This document shows, one piece after another, positions 42,147-50,959 of a stretch of 64,000 nucleotides of DNA; position 1 is the stretch's first letter, and the number at the start of each line of letters is the position of its first letter. The stretch comes from Streptomyces composti. Its GTDB lineage: Bacteria > Actinomycetota > Actinomycetes > Streptomycetales > Streptomycetaceae. The position numbers and the translations under genes were made by a program. The notes beneath the pieces are model-generated. The model ran no database searches and was not told the origin of the DNA. It saw nothing but the letters and a program-made list of their open reading frames with translations. The stretch is from NCBI RefSeq assembly GCF_012034205.1, contig NZ_JAATEM010000035.1, forward strand, positions 1 through 64,000. The letters are read 5' to 3'.

Positions 42147-43403
42147 ATGGTGTCAGCGGCGGTGCTGCGCAGAGGAGCGGCGGCAGCGGTGGCCGGTCTC
42201 TGCCTTCTGGCGGTTCCGGTCCACGCGGCCGCGGCGGACCGAAAGGCCCCGTCCCCGGACCGGGAAGCCGCAGCCTCCGGCCAGGAGACCGCCGCCCTTC
42301 CCGCGCCGGACACCAGCGGCCTGCTGCGTCTGCTGGACACGGCACGCGAGCAGGGCGCGCCCGGCGCGATGGCGCGGATCGACGACGACGGCTCGCTGTA
42401 CCGCGCCACCACCGGTGTGGCCGACCGCTCCACCGGCCGGGCCCTGAGCACCGCCGACCGCTTCCGCATCGGCAGCGTCACCAAGGTCATGTCGGCGACG
42501 GTCCTGCTGCAGCTGGTGGACGAGGGCAAGCTGGAACTGGACGCGCCGGTCGGGACGTACCTGCCGGGTCTGCTGCCGGACAAGCGCATCACGGTGCGTC
42601 ATGTGCTCAGCCACCGCAGCGGCCTGTACGACTACACCAACGACATGTTCGCCCGCACCGTGGACGGCTTCGAGGCGGTGCGGACGAGGACGTTCACCCT
42701 GCGTGAGCTGGTCCGGCTGTCGCTGGAGCACCCGCGCACGACCGAACCGGGCGGCGGCTACCGCTACTCCAACACCAACTTCGTCGTCGCCGGCATGCTG
42801 ATCCGCGAGCTGACGGGCCGTTCCCTCGCCACCGAGTACCGGCGGCGGATCATCGAGCCGCTCGGGCTGCGCGACACCCACTACGTGCATCCGGGCACCA
42901 CCATCCCCGGCCGTCACACGCGCGGCTACCTCACCCCGGACGAGGCCGGTGCACCGCTCGTGGACGCCACCGAGCAGACGGTGTCCTGGGCGCAGAGCGC
43001 GGGGGCCGTCATCTCCAGCACCCGTGACCTCAACACCTTCCTCACGGCCCTGCTCTCGGGGCGGCTGACCAGCGCGGGGAGCCTGGCAGAGATGCGGCGC
43101 TGGGTGCCGGCCGGCACCGGGCAGGCCTACGGGCTCGGGCTGCGGCGCCGCGGCCTGTCCTGCGGCATCTCGGTGTACGGGCACACGGGCGCCGTCCAGG
43201 GCTACTACACCTACGCGTTCGCCTCCTCGGACGGCCGGCGCAGCCTCACCGCGCTCGCCAACACCTCGAACAGCGCCGAGGTGATGAACACGATGCTGCG
43301 CACCCTGGACGCCGCGTTCTGCGGCAAGCAGGCGGCGCAGCGGAAGGCCGCCGCGCCGGCCGAGCGGTACGAGGACGTGGCTCCGGCGGTCGCCCGCGAC
43401 TGA
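42147..43403 (+). CDS. Secreted serine hydrolase (beta-lactamase/D-Ala-D-Ala carboxypeptidase family)
   Basis: 418 residues. A signal peptide is clear (VSAAVLRRGAAAAVAGLCLLAVPVHAAAA), so it is exported. Catalytic motifs of the class C/serine-type carboxypeptidase fold: S110-V-T-K113 in IGSVTKVM, Y207-S-N209 in YRYSNTNF, and HTG from residue 346. Likely a D-alanyl-D-alanine carboxypeptidase, esterase or penicillin-binding-like protein acting on cell wall or small esters. ATG 42147 has GGGAG ten bases upstream. A palindromic operator candidate lies in its leader. Confidence 0.88.
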   Translation: MVSAAVLRRGAAAAVAGLCLLAVPVHAAAADRKAPSPDREAAASGQETAALPAPDTSGLLRLLDTAREQGAPGAMARIDDDGSLYRATTGVADRSTGRALSTADRFRIGSVTKVMSATVLLQLVDEGKLELDAPVGTYLPGLLPDKRITVRHVLSHRSGLYDYTNDMFARTVDGFEAVRTRTFTLRELVRLSLEHPRTTEPGGGYRYSNTNFVVAGMLIRELTGRSLATEYRRRIIEPLGLRDTHYVHPGTTIPGRHTRGYLTPDEAGAPLVDATEQTVSWAQSAGAVISSTRDLNTFLTALLSGRLTSAGSLAEMRRWVPAGTGQAYGLGLRRRGLSCGISVYGHTGAVQGYYTYAFASSDGRRSLTALANTSNSAEVMNTMLRTLDAAFCGKQAAQRKAAAPAERYEDVAPAVARD

Positions 43404-43493
43404 CCCCCCGGAACCGGGAACCGCGGTCCCGGTTCGAGGCGTTGTTCCGGACACATCCCCACAGGTCCGGAACGACGACAGCAGGGCGGCGTG

Positions 43494-44834
43494 ATGAGCG
43501 AGTTGGTCCCCGGCGGCAATCGCGCGCTGCCGGACGGTGCCGTACGGGTCCGGGTGCCCGGCCCCTTCGACGTGTCCGCGCTGATCACGGACGACGGTCT
43601 GAAGGTGCGGGACGACGCGGACTTCGTCTTCTACAACCAGCCGTCGGCGCCGGGCGTTCGCCTGGAGGAGGGCGGGCTGGTCGTCGACCCGGGTGCGCTG
43701 CGGACCGGCGCGACCCGGGTCACGGTGGCCGTCAGCCCCGCGGACCCCGGCACGGCGCTGAGCGAGCTGCCCTCCCCCGCCCTGCGGGTGACCGGTTCCG
43801 ACGGCCGGCAGGTCGCCCGCTTCACCCCGCCGCGCCCGCGCCAGGAGTCGGTGCTGCTGCTCGCGGAGATCTACCAGCGCGGCGGGACCTGGAAGCTGCG
43901 GGCCCTGGGCCAGGGGTACGCGGACGGACTCGCGGGCCTGGCGCGGGACTTCGGTGTGGAGGTGACGGACGAGGAGCCGGCGCCCCCCGCTGCCGTACCG
44001 GCCGGGGGCGGCACGGCACCCGCGGCGGGCGACCGGCAGCGTGCGTCCGACGGGGCCGGGGACGCGCCCGCGGGCTTCCTGGATGCGGTCAACTCCGCTC
44101 GTGCGCGGGCCGGTTCACCGCCCGTCTCCTTCGACGCCCGGCTGGCCCGGGCGGCACGGGCGCACGCCGGGGCGATGGCGGCCGACGGGCGGCTCGGCGT
44201 GGAGAGCCGGGACGGGGTCTCCGTCTACCGGCGCATCGTCGGCGCCGGGTATCCGTATCTGACGCTGGGCGAGCATCTGGTGTCCGGGCCGCGCACGGCG
44301 AGCGAGTTCGTGACCTGCTGTCTGGAGGGCCGGCGCGCCCGGCGCACGCTGTGCGACCCGGCGTACGTCCATGTGGGGGTGGCGCACGCCGACGGCCGGG
44401 GCGATGTCTACTGGACGGCGGTGTGGGCCAGTCCGCTCACCCCGGAGGGCCTGAACCGCACCGTGGCCGAGGTCCTGGACCTCACCAACCGGGAACGGGT
44501 GCGGGCGGGGCTGCCGCCGCTGGCCTCCGACCCGCGGCTCGCCTCCGCCGCGCAGGCGCACAGCGCCGACATGGTGGCACGGGACTTCTACTCCCACACC
44601 GCGCCCGACGGCAGCAAGCCCTGGGACCGGGCCGCCGCGGCGGGCTTCACCGGGCGCACCGTGGGCGAGAACATCGCCTGCGGCCAGCGCTCCGCCGCCG
44701 AGGTCGTCCAGGGGTGGATGAACAGCCCCGGGCACCGCGCCAACATCCTCAAGCCCGCCTTCGACCGCCTCGGGGTGGGTTTGGCGGGCGGCGGCCGGGC
44801 GGGCCTGTACTGGACCCAGCTGTTCGGCGGCTGA
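43494..44834 (+). CDS. TerD-CAP-CAP fusion protein
   Basis: 446 residues. Residues 1-155 are a TerD domain (LVPGGNRALPDGAVRVRVPG; GLKVRDDADFVFYNQP; SVLLLAEIYQRGGTWKLRALGQGYADGL). A Pro/Ala linker follows. Residues about 195-320 are a degenerate CAP/SCP domain (FLDAVNSARARAGSPPVSFD) and about 325-446 a complete bacterial CAP domain (LDLTNRERVRAGLPPLA; DFYSHTAPDGSKPWDRA; GENIACGQ; WMNSPGHRANIL). No signal peptide is present, so unlike most CAP proteins it looks cytoplasmic, as TerD proteins are. Start ATG 43494 or GTG 43491, with AGGGCGG upstream. Function unknown. Confidence 0.88.
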   Translation: MSELVPGGNRALPDGAVRVRVPGPFDVSALITDDGLKVRDDADFVFYNQPSAPGVRLEEGGLVVDPGALRTGATRVTVAVSPADPGTALSELPSPALRVTGSDGRQVARFTPPRPRQESVLLLAEIYQRGGTWKLRALGQGYADGLAGLARDFGVEVTDEEPAPPAAVPAGGGTAPAAGDRQRASDGAGDAPAGFLDAVNSARARAGSPPVSFDARLARAARAHAGAMAADGRLGVESRDGVSVYRRIVGAGYPYLTLGEHLVSGPRTASEFVTCCLEGRRARRTLCDPAYVHVGVAHADGRGDVYWTAVWASPLTPEGLNRTVAEVLDLTNRERVRAGLPPLASDPRLASAAQAHSADMVARDFYSHTAPDGSKPWDRAAAAGFTGRTVGENIACGQRSAAEVVQGWMNSPGHRANILKPAFDRLGVGLAGGGRAGLYWTQLFGG

Positions 44835-44925
44835 GGCAGGCCGGCCGGCCGACCGCCGGGAATCGGCCAGGTCTTGCCCCGCACCGGCCCTGGCCCGGTG
44901 CGGCCCGCCGGGCGAGGATGCCGTT

Positions 44926-45288
44926 GTGAAGGGTGACCCGTTCACCAGCCGGCGCATCGTGCAGCCCGCCACCGCGCCGGGCATGGCGGTCGAGAACGCC
45001 ACGTGCGTCCGCTACGGCAGGCCCACGGCAGGCGCGGCCCGGCGTGCGAGGGCGACCCGCTGGTGATCCCGGTCTCGCCGCGGTACCCGGTGTACGTGGA
45101 CACCGACGCGGCAGCCGGCTGGACGGCCGGGCCGGCCACCGCGCTGCACCGCTCGCAGTCGCCCGGGCCGATGCTCCGCGGCTGGCTCGGGCGAGGCCGT
45201 GCAGCTGATGCTGCAGGGCGAGGGGCATGTCGTGGTACGGCCCGGCGCGGCGCCCCGCACCGGCCGCAGCAGCGCTGAACCCGGTTGA
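44926..45288 (+). pseudogene. Degenerate AIM24-family gene with internal deletion
   Basis: GTG 44926 starts a good AIM24 N terminus (MKGDPFTSRRIVQPATAPGM and AVENATCVRY) that soon runs to a stop. A second frame carries the family's C-terminal part (CEGDPLVIPVSPRYPVYVD, GWTAGPATALHRSQS) and a third frame the last piece (SGEAVQLMLQGEGHVVVRP) to the stop at 45286-45288. The central glycine-rich beta segments, roughly half the protein as I recall the family, are missing. With a deletion plus two frame changes in 363 bases this cannot be a working gene. Confidence 0.8.
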
Positions 45289-45370
45289 CCGGGGCCGTCG
45301 CCCCGGGTGAGGGTCGTGATGGCGCGGACCCCATGCCCACGATCCGCCGCGCCGGGAAGGAACAGGACAC

Positions 45371-46330
45371 GTGATCGGGATCCAGGAGATCGAGGACGCC
45401 GCCGGGCGGATCGCGGACCATGTGGTGCGCACCCCCACGGTGCCGAGTCCGGGGCTGTCGGCACTGCTCGGCGTCCCGGCCACGGCGAAGCTGGAGCTGC
45501 TGCAGCGCACCGGCTCGTTCAAGGCGCGCGGCGCCGCGGCGAAGCTGCTGTCGCTGACCGAGGCGGAGCGGAACGCCGGTGTGGTGGCGGTGAGCGGCGG
45601 CAACCACGGCATCGCGCTGGCGGTCATGGCCTCGGCGCTGGATGTGAAGGCGACGGTGGTCATGCCGCGTTCGGCGCCCGCGCGGGCCGTGGAGATCGCG
45701 GAGTCGGCCGGTGCGCTGGTGCGGCTGACCGACGACATGGCCGGGGCGTTCGCGCTGACCGAACAGCTCCAGCGGGAGGGTCTGACGCTGGTCCACCCCT
45801 TCGACGACCCGGTGGTGATCGCCGGTCAGGGCACGGTGGGTCTCGAGTTCGCCGAGGACGCCGGCGAGCTGACGGACGTGCTGGTGAGCATCGGCGGCGG
45901 CGGGCTGATCGCCGGGGTCGCGGCGGCGCTGCGGGCGCGGCGGCCCGGGGTGCGGATCTGGGGCGTGGAGACCGAGGGCGCCGAGGCGATGTCCCGGGCG
46001 CTGGCGGCGGGCGGGCCGGTGCCGGTCGAGCTGTCGTCGATCGTGTCCACGCTCAGCGCCCCGTCCGTGTCGCAGCTGACGTACGAGCATGTCGCGGAAC
46101 TGGTCACCGAGGTGCTGGTGGTGCCGGACCGGGAGGCGGTGGCGGGCTCGCTGGAGCTCGCCGAGCACGCCAAGGTGTGGACGGAGCCGGCCGCCGGCTG
46201 TCTGCTGCCCGCCGCGCGGCGGGTGCTGGAGCGGGTGGGCGGCGGGGCCCGGCTGGGCCTGGTGGTCTGCGGGGGCAACGCGACCCCCGGGGACATGATC
46301 GCCTGGGCGTCCCGCTTCGGTCTGCGCTGA
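45371..46330 (+). CDS. PLP-dependent threonine/serine dehydratase family enzyme
   Basis: 319 residues, fold type II PLP enzyme. The Schiff-base lysine is in RTGSFKARGAAAK near residue 51; AVSGGNHGIALAVMA binds the substrate carboxylate, and VSIGGGGLIAGVAAAL is the phosphate-binding loop. It lacks a C-terminal ACT domain, so it is the short, unregulated type (threonine dehydratase, serine dehydratase or serine racemase); which one cannot be read from sequence. GTG 45371 has AGGA upstream. It follows the AIM24 pseudogene. Confidence 0.87.
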   Translation: MIGIQEIEDAAGRIADHVVRTPTVPSPGLSALLGVPATAKLELLQRTGSFKARGAAAKLLSLTEAERNAGVVAVSGGNHGIALAVMASALDVKATVVMPRSAPARAVEIAESAGALVRLTDDMAGAFALTEQLQREGLTLVHPFDDPVVIAGQGTVGLEFAEDAGELTDVLVSIGGGGLIAGVAAALRARRPGVRIWGVETEGAEAMSRALAAGGPVPVELSSIVSTLSAPSVSQLTYEHVAELVTEVLVVPDREAVAGSLELAEHAKVWTEPAAGCLLPAARRVLERVGGGARLGLVVCGGNATPGDMIAWASRFGLR

Positions 46331-46687
46331 GCGCCGCGCGCGGCCCGGAAAACCGTCCGCCGAATTCCGGCCGGTGCGGTCTCCGAGCCGCTGACCGGCC
46401 CGCCGTCGCATTTACCGCGGGTTACTACCAGGTGGGGGCCGGAATTCGGTCCTGCGGGGGCCGGAAAACGCAATGGGCTCCCCGGCCTGACGGGAGCACA
46501 TGCCGCAGGTGAGCGGCGAACCGCCCCCGCTGGCTGTTTTCCCTCGCACACGCGCTCGCCCCTTTTGAAGCGGAACCCGGATTCCCGGAAAACCCCGGGA
46601 TTTTCCCGCCGCGTATTGAACGGATCCGGCCCGGTCCCTCGTATCTGTGGCAAACGCGGGACACAGTGGTTCGACGAGGGATGGGTC
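46331..46687. other. 357-base intergenic region, no gene seen
   Basis: Less GC-biased than its surroundings, with AT-rich patches (GGAATTCGG, GGATTTTCCC-like). It holds an 11-base inverted repeat and several CCGGAAAA-type motifs (near 46345, 46460 and 46589). No open reading frame has Streptomyces codon bias. It probably contains the promoter of the pseudokinase gene. Confidence 0.6.
46362..46447. repeat. Inverted repeat GAATTCCGGCC / GGCCGGAATTC
   Basis: Perfect 11-base arms at 46362-46372 and 46437-46447, 64 bases apart, in the gap before the pseudokinase gene. The spacing suits a looping regulator or simply an unrelated repeat. Confidence 0.6.
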
Positions 46688-48295
46688 ATGGGCAGGGCGC
46701 GCGTCTCCACGAACGAGTCGGTCGCCGGACGGTACCGGCTGGTCGAGGTCCTCCATCGCGAGACCAATCTTCGTTGCTGGTACGCCGACGACACCCGGAC
46801 CGGCAGGCCCTGCCTGGTCATGGAGAGCCGGCTGCCCGAGGATCCGCTCGGCGAGCTGCTGCCCCATGTCCCCGACCGGGTGCTGCGCACCACCGAGGAC
46901 GTCACCCGGCTGTGCCCGGGGCGGATGGCCACCGTCATCGAGGCCGTCGCCGAGGCCAGCTGCCTGTGGACCGCCACCACCTGGATCGACGGCACCTCGC
47001 TCGGTGCCCTCCTCGCGGAGCAGGGCACCTTCAACCACGTACGGGCCGCCCGGGTGGGTCTGGAGCTGCTGGACGTGCTGGACGCCGCGCACACCGTGGG
47101 CATCACGCACGGCGAGCTCGGCCCCGGCCATGTGTTCGTGCGCGACACCGGTCCTGTGGTCGTCACCGGCTGGGGCCTGTCCCAGGCGACCGACGCCCCG
47201 CGGCTGACGGCACCGGCGTACGCGTCGCCGGAGCAGGCGCGCGGTGAGCGCATCGGCCCGGCCACCGACCTGTGGGCGCTCGGGGCGCTGCTCTACACCA
47301 TGCTCGAGGGGCGGCCCCCGTACCGTGACCGGGGGCGCCCCGAGGCCACGCTGAAAGGAGTGGACCGGCTGCCGCTGCGCACCCCGCTGCGGGCCGGACC
47401 GCTCACCCGGCTCGTGCAGGGCCTGCTGCGCAAGGATCCCCGCGAACGGCTCGACCTCGAGGTGGCGCGGGAGGTCCTCACCCGGATCGTGAACGAGGAC
47501 TCCGCCTCGGCATCGGCCGCCCCCGTGCCGGGCCCCCGGCTGCGCGACGCCGCCGTCGCCCTGCGCGGCGTGGGCCGGGAGTGGAGCCGCAGGACCATGG
47601 TCGTCGGCACCACGCTCGCCGTGATGACCGTGGCGGTCGCGGTGCTGACGGCGACGCAGGCCCTGCCCGGCGGCGACTCCGAACCCGAGACGGCCGACAC
47701 CCCGTCTCCCTCCGCCTCGTCGCCCGGCGCACCCGGCGCACCCGACGCCACGGACACACCCGGTGACGCCCCGTCGGCCCCGCCGTCCTCCGCCGCCCCG
47801 AGCCCCTCCCCCTCGGACACGGACAAGCTGCCGCCCGGCTTCCAGCTGTACCGGGCGCCCGAGGGCTTCTCCGTGGCGCTCCCCGAGGGCTGGAAACGGC
47901 TGGACACCTCCCGCGCGGGCGACGTGGCGTACCGGGTCACCTTCGGCGCCGAGCAGGACCCACGCACCCTCGCCGTCACCTACAGCGAACGCGTCGGCCC
48001 CGACCCGGTGGCCGTCTGGCGCGACGACGTGGAGCCGGCCCTGAAGCGCGACGGCGACTACGACCGGATCGGCGAGATCCGCGCGACGAAGTACCAGGGC
48101 CGCAGGGCGGCCGACATGGAGTGGACCGAGGAGCGGAACGACACCAGGGTCCGCACCTTCGGCCGCGGCGTCGTCCTCGGCGCCGGCCGGGGCTTCTCCC
48201 TCCGCTGGACGACCCCGGCCGACGACTGGGACGACGCGGAGAGCAGAAGGGCCCTGGAAACCTTCCTGCGTACCTTCCGCCCGGCCGCGGCCTGA
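46688..48295 (+). CDS. Membrane-anchored Ser/Thr pseudokinase
   Basis: 535 residues. Residues 1-270 have the Hanks-kinase layout (VAGRYRLVEVLHRETNL start; YASPEQARGERIGPATDLWALGALLYTMLEGRPPY), but the catalytic features are lost: no VAIK lysine (RPCLVMES), the HRD motif is HGE (141-143), and DFG is GWG (161-163). A transmembrane helix lies at about 303-325 (MVVGTTLAVMTVAVAVL), then a Pro/Ser/Ala-rich linker and a folded external domain from about 385 (LPPGFQLYRAPEGFSVALPEGW). It likely binds rather than phosphorylates. ATG 46688 with GAGGGATGG upstream. Confidence 0.87.
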   Translation: MGRARVSTNESVAGRYRLVEVLHRETNLRCWYADDTRTGRPCLVMESRLPEDPLGELLPHVPDRVLRTTEDVTRLCPGRMATVIEAVAEASCLWTATTWIDGTSLGALLAEQGTFNHVRAARVGLELLDVLDAAHTVGITHGELGPGHVFVRDTGPVVVTGWGLSQATDAPRLTAPAYASPEQARGERIGPATDLWALGALLYTMLEGRPPYRDRGRPEATLKGVDRLPLRTPLRAGPLTRLVQGLLRKDPRERLDLEVAREVLTRIVNEDSASASAAPVPGPRLRDAAVALRGVGREWSRRTMVVGTTLAVMTVAVAVLTATQALPGGDSEPETADTPSPSASSPGAPGAPDATDTPGDAPSAPPSSAAPSPSPSDTDKLPPGFQLYRAPEGFSVALPEGWKRLDTSRAGDVAYRVTFGAEQDPRTLAVTYSERVGPDPVAVWRDDVEPALKRDGDYDRIGEIRATKYQGRRAADMEWTEERNDTRVRTFGRGVVLGAGRGFSLRWTTPADDWDDAESRRALETFLRTFRPAAA

Positions 48296-48385
48296 GCACG
48301 AGGCTCCTGTGCCCTCGCCCGACGCCTCGCACGACGGCCTCGCCGACGCCTGCGGTCAGGTGTGACGACCCCGGCTCGCGCGACC

Positions 48386-49819
48386 TCAGTCGGTGCCGCG
48401 CGGCGCGCGCAGCGCTCGCAGGGGCGGTGTGTGCAGCGGCTGGGTGTGCCAGCGGGCGGTGAAGGTCCGGTCGGCGCGGGAGCAGACCAGGGTCAGCCGG
48501 TGCGGTGTCTCGAGGAACAGCACGTCCAGCACCAGCCTGCCGTCGTCGGTCCAGCCGCCGCTCACCGCCGTCGGGAGGGGCTGTTCGGCCACGGTCCAGC
48601 CCTCGCCGCGCAGGCGCAGGCCGAGCCGGTGCCCGTTCTCGGTGAGGCTCACCGCCGACTCGCCGCCGGGCCGCGCCTCGACGTCCACGGCGGTCAGGCC
48701 CGGCTGGTCCGTGCAGACGCCGCCGGCGGGTGTGAAGGTGACCGGAGCCGGGTCCGGGCGCGGGGGCTCGGGGCTGCCCGTGGCCGGGGGCAGGGCGAGC
48801 CGGGCGAGGCGCTCGCCCAGGGCCGCGTCCTCGGCGTCCCGGCCGACGAGCGGCCGAGGGCGGAAGGCGGGCAGCAGATGCCGCCACACCAGGTCCAGGT
48901 AGTCCTGCATCCCGCTCGCCGAGGTCGCGGCGATCACCGCGTCGTGCTCGGGCAGCACCAGGCAGAACTGGCCGTGGGCGCCGTCGCCCCGGTAGCCGTG
49001 CCGGGCCATCCAGAAGTGCAGGCCGTAGCCCTGTCCCCAGTCCGGCCGGTCCCCCTCCGGATCGGCCGTCGCGATGTGACGCCGGGAGGCACGGGCCACC
49101 CAGCCCTCGGGCAGCAGCCGCCTGCCCTGCCACCTGCCGTCGGCGAGATACAGCTGCCCCAGCCGGGCGACGGCGTCGGTGGTGGCGTGCAGTCCGCTGA
49201 AGCCGATCTCCCGGCCGGTGCCGTCCCGCAGCCAGTGCACCTCGCCGATGCCGAGCGGGTCCAGCAGACGGGGGCGCAGATACCCGCTGAGCGACTGCCC
49301 CGTGACGCGCTGCACGATGGCGCCGAGGGTGTAGGTGTTCGGCTGGTTGTAGGCGAAGACGGTGCCGGGCTCGCTCTCCGGGGGCTGCAGCAGGAAGCCG
49401 CGCACCGGCTCACCGGGGTCCGCCGCCACGGCCCGGTCCAGCATCTCCTGATGGTGGCCGCTGGCCATCGAGGCGAGGTGGCGTACCCGGATCGACCGGC
49501 TGCGCGGATCGGTGATGTCCGCCCGGAACTCGGGGAAGTACGAGACGGCCGGCGCGTCGAAGTCGAGCAGGCCCTCGGCCTCGGCGAGGGCGGCGGCGGT
49601 GACGGTGAAGTTCTTGCTGAGCGAGTACAGCAGGTGGGGGCGGTCCGGAGCGTAGGGCGCCCACCAGCCGGCGGCGACCAGCCGGCCGTGGCGCAGGATC
49701 ATCAGGCTGTGCGGCTCGATCTCCGGGGAGGCTTCCAGGGCGTCGAGGAAGTTCTGCACACCCGGAGCGTCGACGCCCATGGCGGCCGGGGTTGCGGAGG
49801 GCAGCGGCTGGTGTGTCAT
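48386..49819 (-). CDS. Serine hydrolase, beta-lactamase family
   Basis: 477 residues. The catalytic S66-L-S-K69 motif (LLYSLSKNF) and a Tyr-containing second motif (FAYNQPNTYT) fit the class C beta-lactamase-like serine hydrolases. The fold covers about residues 10-370; a C-terminal lipocalin-like beta domain follows (TFTPAGGVCTDQPGLTAVDVEA to the end). No signal peptide, so it is probably a cytoplasmic esterase or peptidase. ATG 49819 has GAGAGGA upstream. It diverges from the F420-type oxidoreductase and converges with the pseudokinase gene. Confidence 0.86.
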   Translation of the reverse strand: MTHQPLPSATPAAMGVDAPGVQNFLDALEASPEIEPHSLMILRHGRLVAAGWWAPYAPDRPHLLYSLSKNFTVTAAALAEAEGLLDFDAPAVSYFPEFRADITDPRSRSIRVRHLASMASGHHQEMLDRAVAADPGEPVRGFLLQPPESEPGTVFAYNQPNTYTLGAIVQRVTGQSLSGYLRPRLLDPLGIGEVHWLRDGTGREIGFSGLHATTDAVARLGQLYLADGRWQGRRLLPEGWVARASRRHIATADPEGDRPDWGQGYGLHFWMARHGYRGDGAHGQFCLVLPEHDAVIAATSASGMQDYLDLVWRHLLPAFRPRPLVGRDAEDAALGERLARLALPPATGSPEPPRPDPAPVTFTPAGGVCTDQPGLTAVDVEARPGGESAVSLTENGHRLGLRLRGEGWTVAEQPLPTAVSGGWTDDGRLVLDVLFLETPHRLTLVCSRADRTFTARWHTQPLHTPPLRALRAPRGTD

Positions 49820-49857
49820 GCGGGGGATCCTCTCCCGCAACCCGTTGTACGGTCCAC

Positions 49858-49887
49858 CGTCCTCCGGCGTCCTCCGGCGTCCTCCGG
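49858..49887. repeat. 10-bp tandem repeat, three copies
   Basis: CGTCCTCCGG repeated three times without change in the divergent gap between the serine hydrolase and the oxidoreductase genes, within 40 bases of the hydrolase start. Confidence 0.85.
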
Positions 49888-49957
49888 CCGCGGCGTCCGA
49901 CGCCGCCGGCCGCAGGCTCTGCCGTTTCCCGGAGGCCCGTCGGGGGACCCGGGCGGC

Positions 49958-50929
49958 ATGGTGCGGATCGGGTACACGATGATGACCGAGCAGGCCGGAC
50001 CGCGGGAACTGGTGGGGCATCTGGTGCGCGCCGAGGAGGCGGGGTTCGACTTCTCCGTGACCTCGGACCACTACTTCCCCTGGCTGAGGTCGCAGGGGCA
50101 CTCGCCCTACGCGTGGAGCGTGCTGGGCGCGGCCGCGCAGGCCACCTCCCGGATCCCGCTGATGACGTACGTGACCTGCCCGACGTTCCGCTACCACCCG
50201 GCGGTGGTGGCGCAGAAGGCGGCGACCATGCAGCTGCTGTCCGGCGGCCGGTTCCGGCTGGGGCTGGGTTCCGGGGAGAACCTCAACGAGCACGTGGTGG
50301 GCGGCGGCTGGCCCTCGGTCGATGTGCGGCACGAGATGCTCGCGGAGGCGGTGGAGATCATCCGTGCGCTCTTCGAGGGGCGCCATGTGAACCACCGGGG
50401 CGCCCACTTCGACGTGGAGTCGGCCCGCCTGTGGGACCTGCCCGAGGAGCCGCCGCCGATCGGTGTCGCCGTCTCCGGGGAGCGCTCCTGCGCCCTGGCC
50501 GGACGGCTTGCCGACCTGGTGATCGCCACCGAGCCCGAGGCAGGGCTGCTGGCGGCCTTCGACCGGCACGGCGGCGCGGGCAAACCGAGGGTGGGGCAGC
50601 TGCCGGTGTGCTACGACCCGGACCGGGAGGCCGCCGTCGAACGCGCCCATGCGCAGTTCCGCTGGTTCGGCAGCGGCTGGAAGGTGAACTCCGAGCTGCC
50701 GCACCCCGACTCCTTCGCTTCGGCGACGCAGTTCGTGCGGCCCGGGGACGTGGCGGAGTCGATCCCGTGCGGCGACGACCCGGAGGCGTTCGTGGACGCG
50801 GTGCGCCCGTACGCGGAGGCCGGGTTCACGGAGATCGCGCTGGTGCAGATCGGCGGCGAGTCGCAGCCGGACTACCTGGACTGGTCGGAGAAGACCCTGC
50901 TCCCGGCGCTGCGCGGCGCCTTCGGGTGA
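49958..50929 (+). CDS. LLM-class F420-dependent oxidoreductase
   Basis: 323 residues, luciferase-like monooxygenase fold of the F420-dependent group (glucose-6-phosphate dehydrogenase-like). It starts RIGYTMMTEQAGPRELVGHLVRAEEAGFDFSVTSDHYFPW, with the F420 contacts SVTSDHY and TYVTCPTFRYHP, then RFRLGLGSGENLNEHVVG. Probably uses F420 or FMN; substrate unknown. ATG 49958 has GGGGGA upstream; GTG 49961 is possible. Confidence 0.88.
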   Translation: MVRIGYTMMTEQAGPRELVGHLVRAEEAGFDFSVTSDHYFPWLRSQGHSPYAWSVLGAAAQATSRIPLMTYVTCPTFRYHPAVVAQKAATMQLLSGGRFRLGLGSGENLNEHVVGGGWPSVDVRHEMLAEAVEIIRALFEGRHVNHRGAHFDVESARLWDLPEEPPPIGVAVSGERSCALAGRLADLVIATEPEAGLLAAFDRHGGAGKPRVGQLPVCYDPDREAAVERAHAQFRWFGSGWKVNSELPHPDSFASATQFVRPGDVAESIPCGDDPEAFVDAVRPYAEAGFTEIALVQIGGESQPDYLDWSEKTLLPALRGAFG

Positions 50930-50959
50930 GAGCCGGTGTGATCCGGCGGTCGCGGCTGA

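Noticed and set aside
48362..49957. In-frame plus-strand extension ahead of the F420-type oxidoreductase
   Set aside because: It is antisense to the serine hydrolase and lacks family similarity; the oxidoreductase motif starts at 49958.
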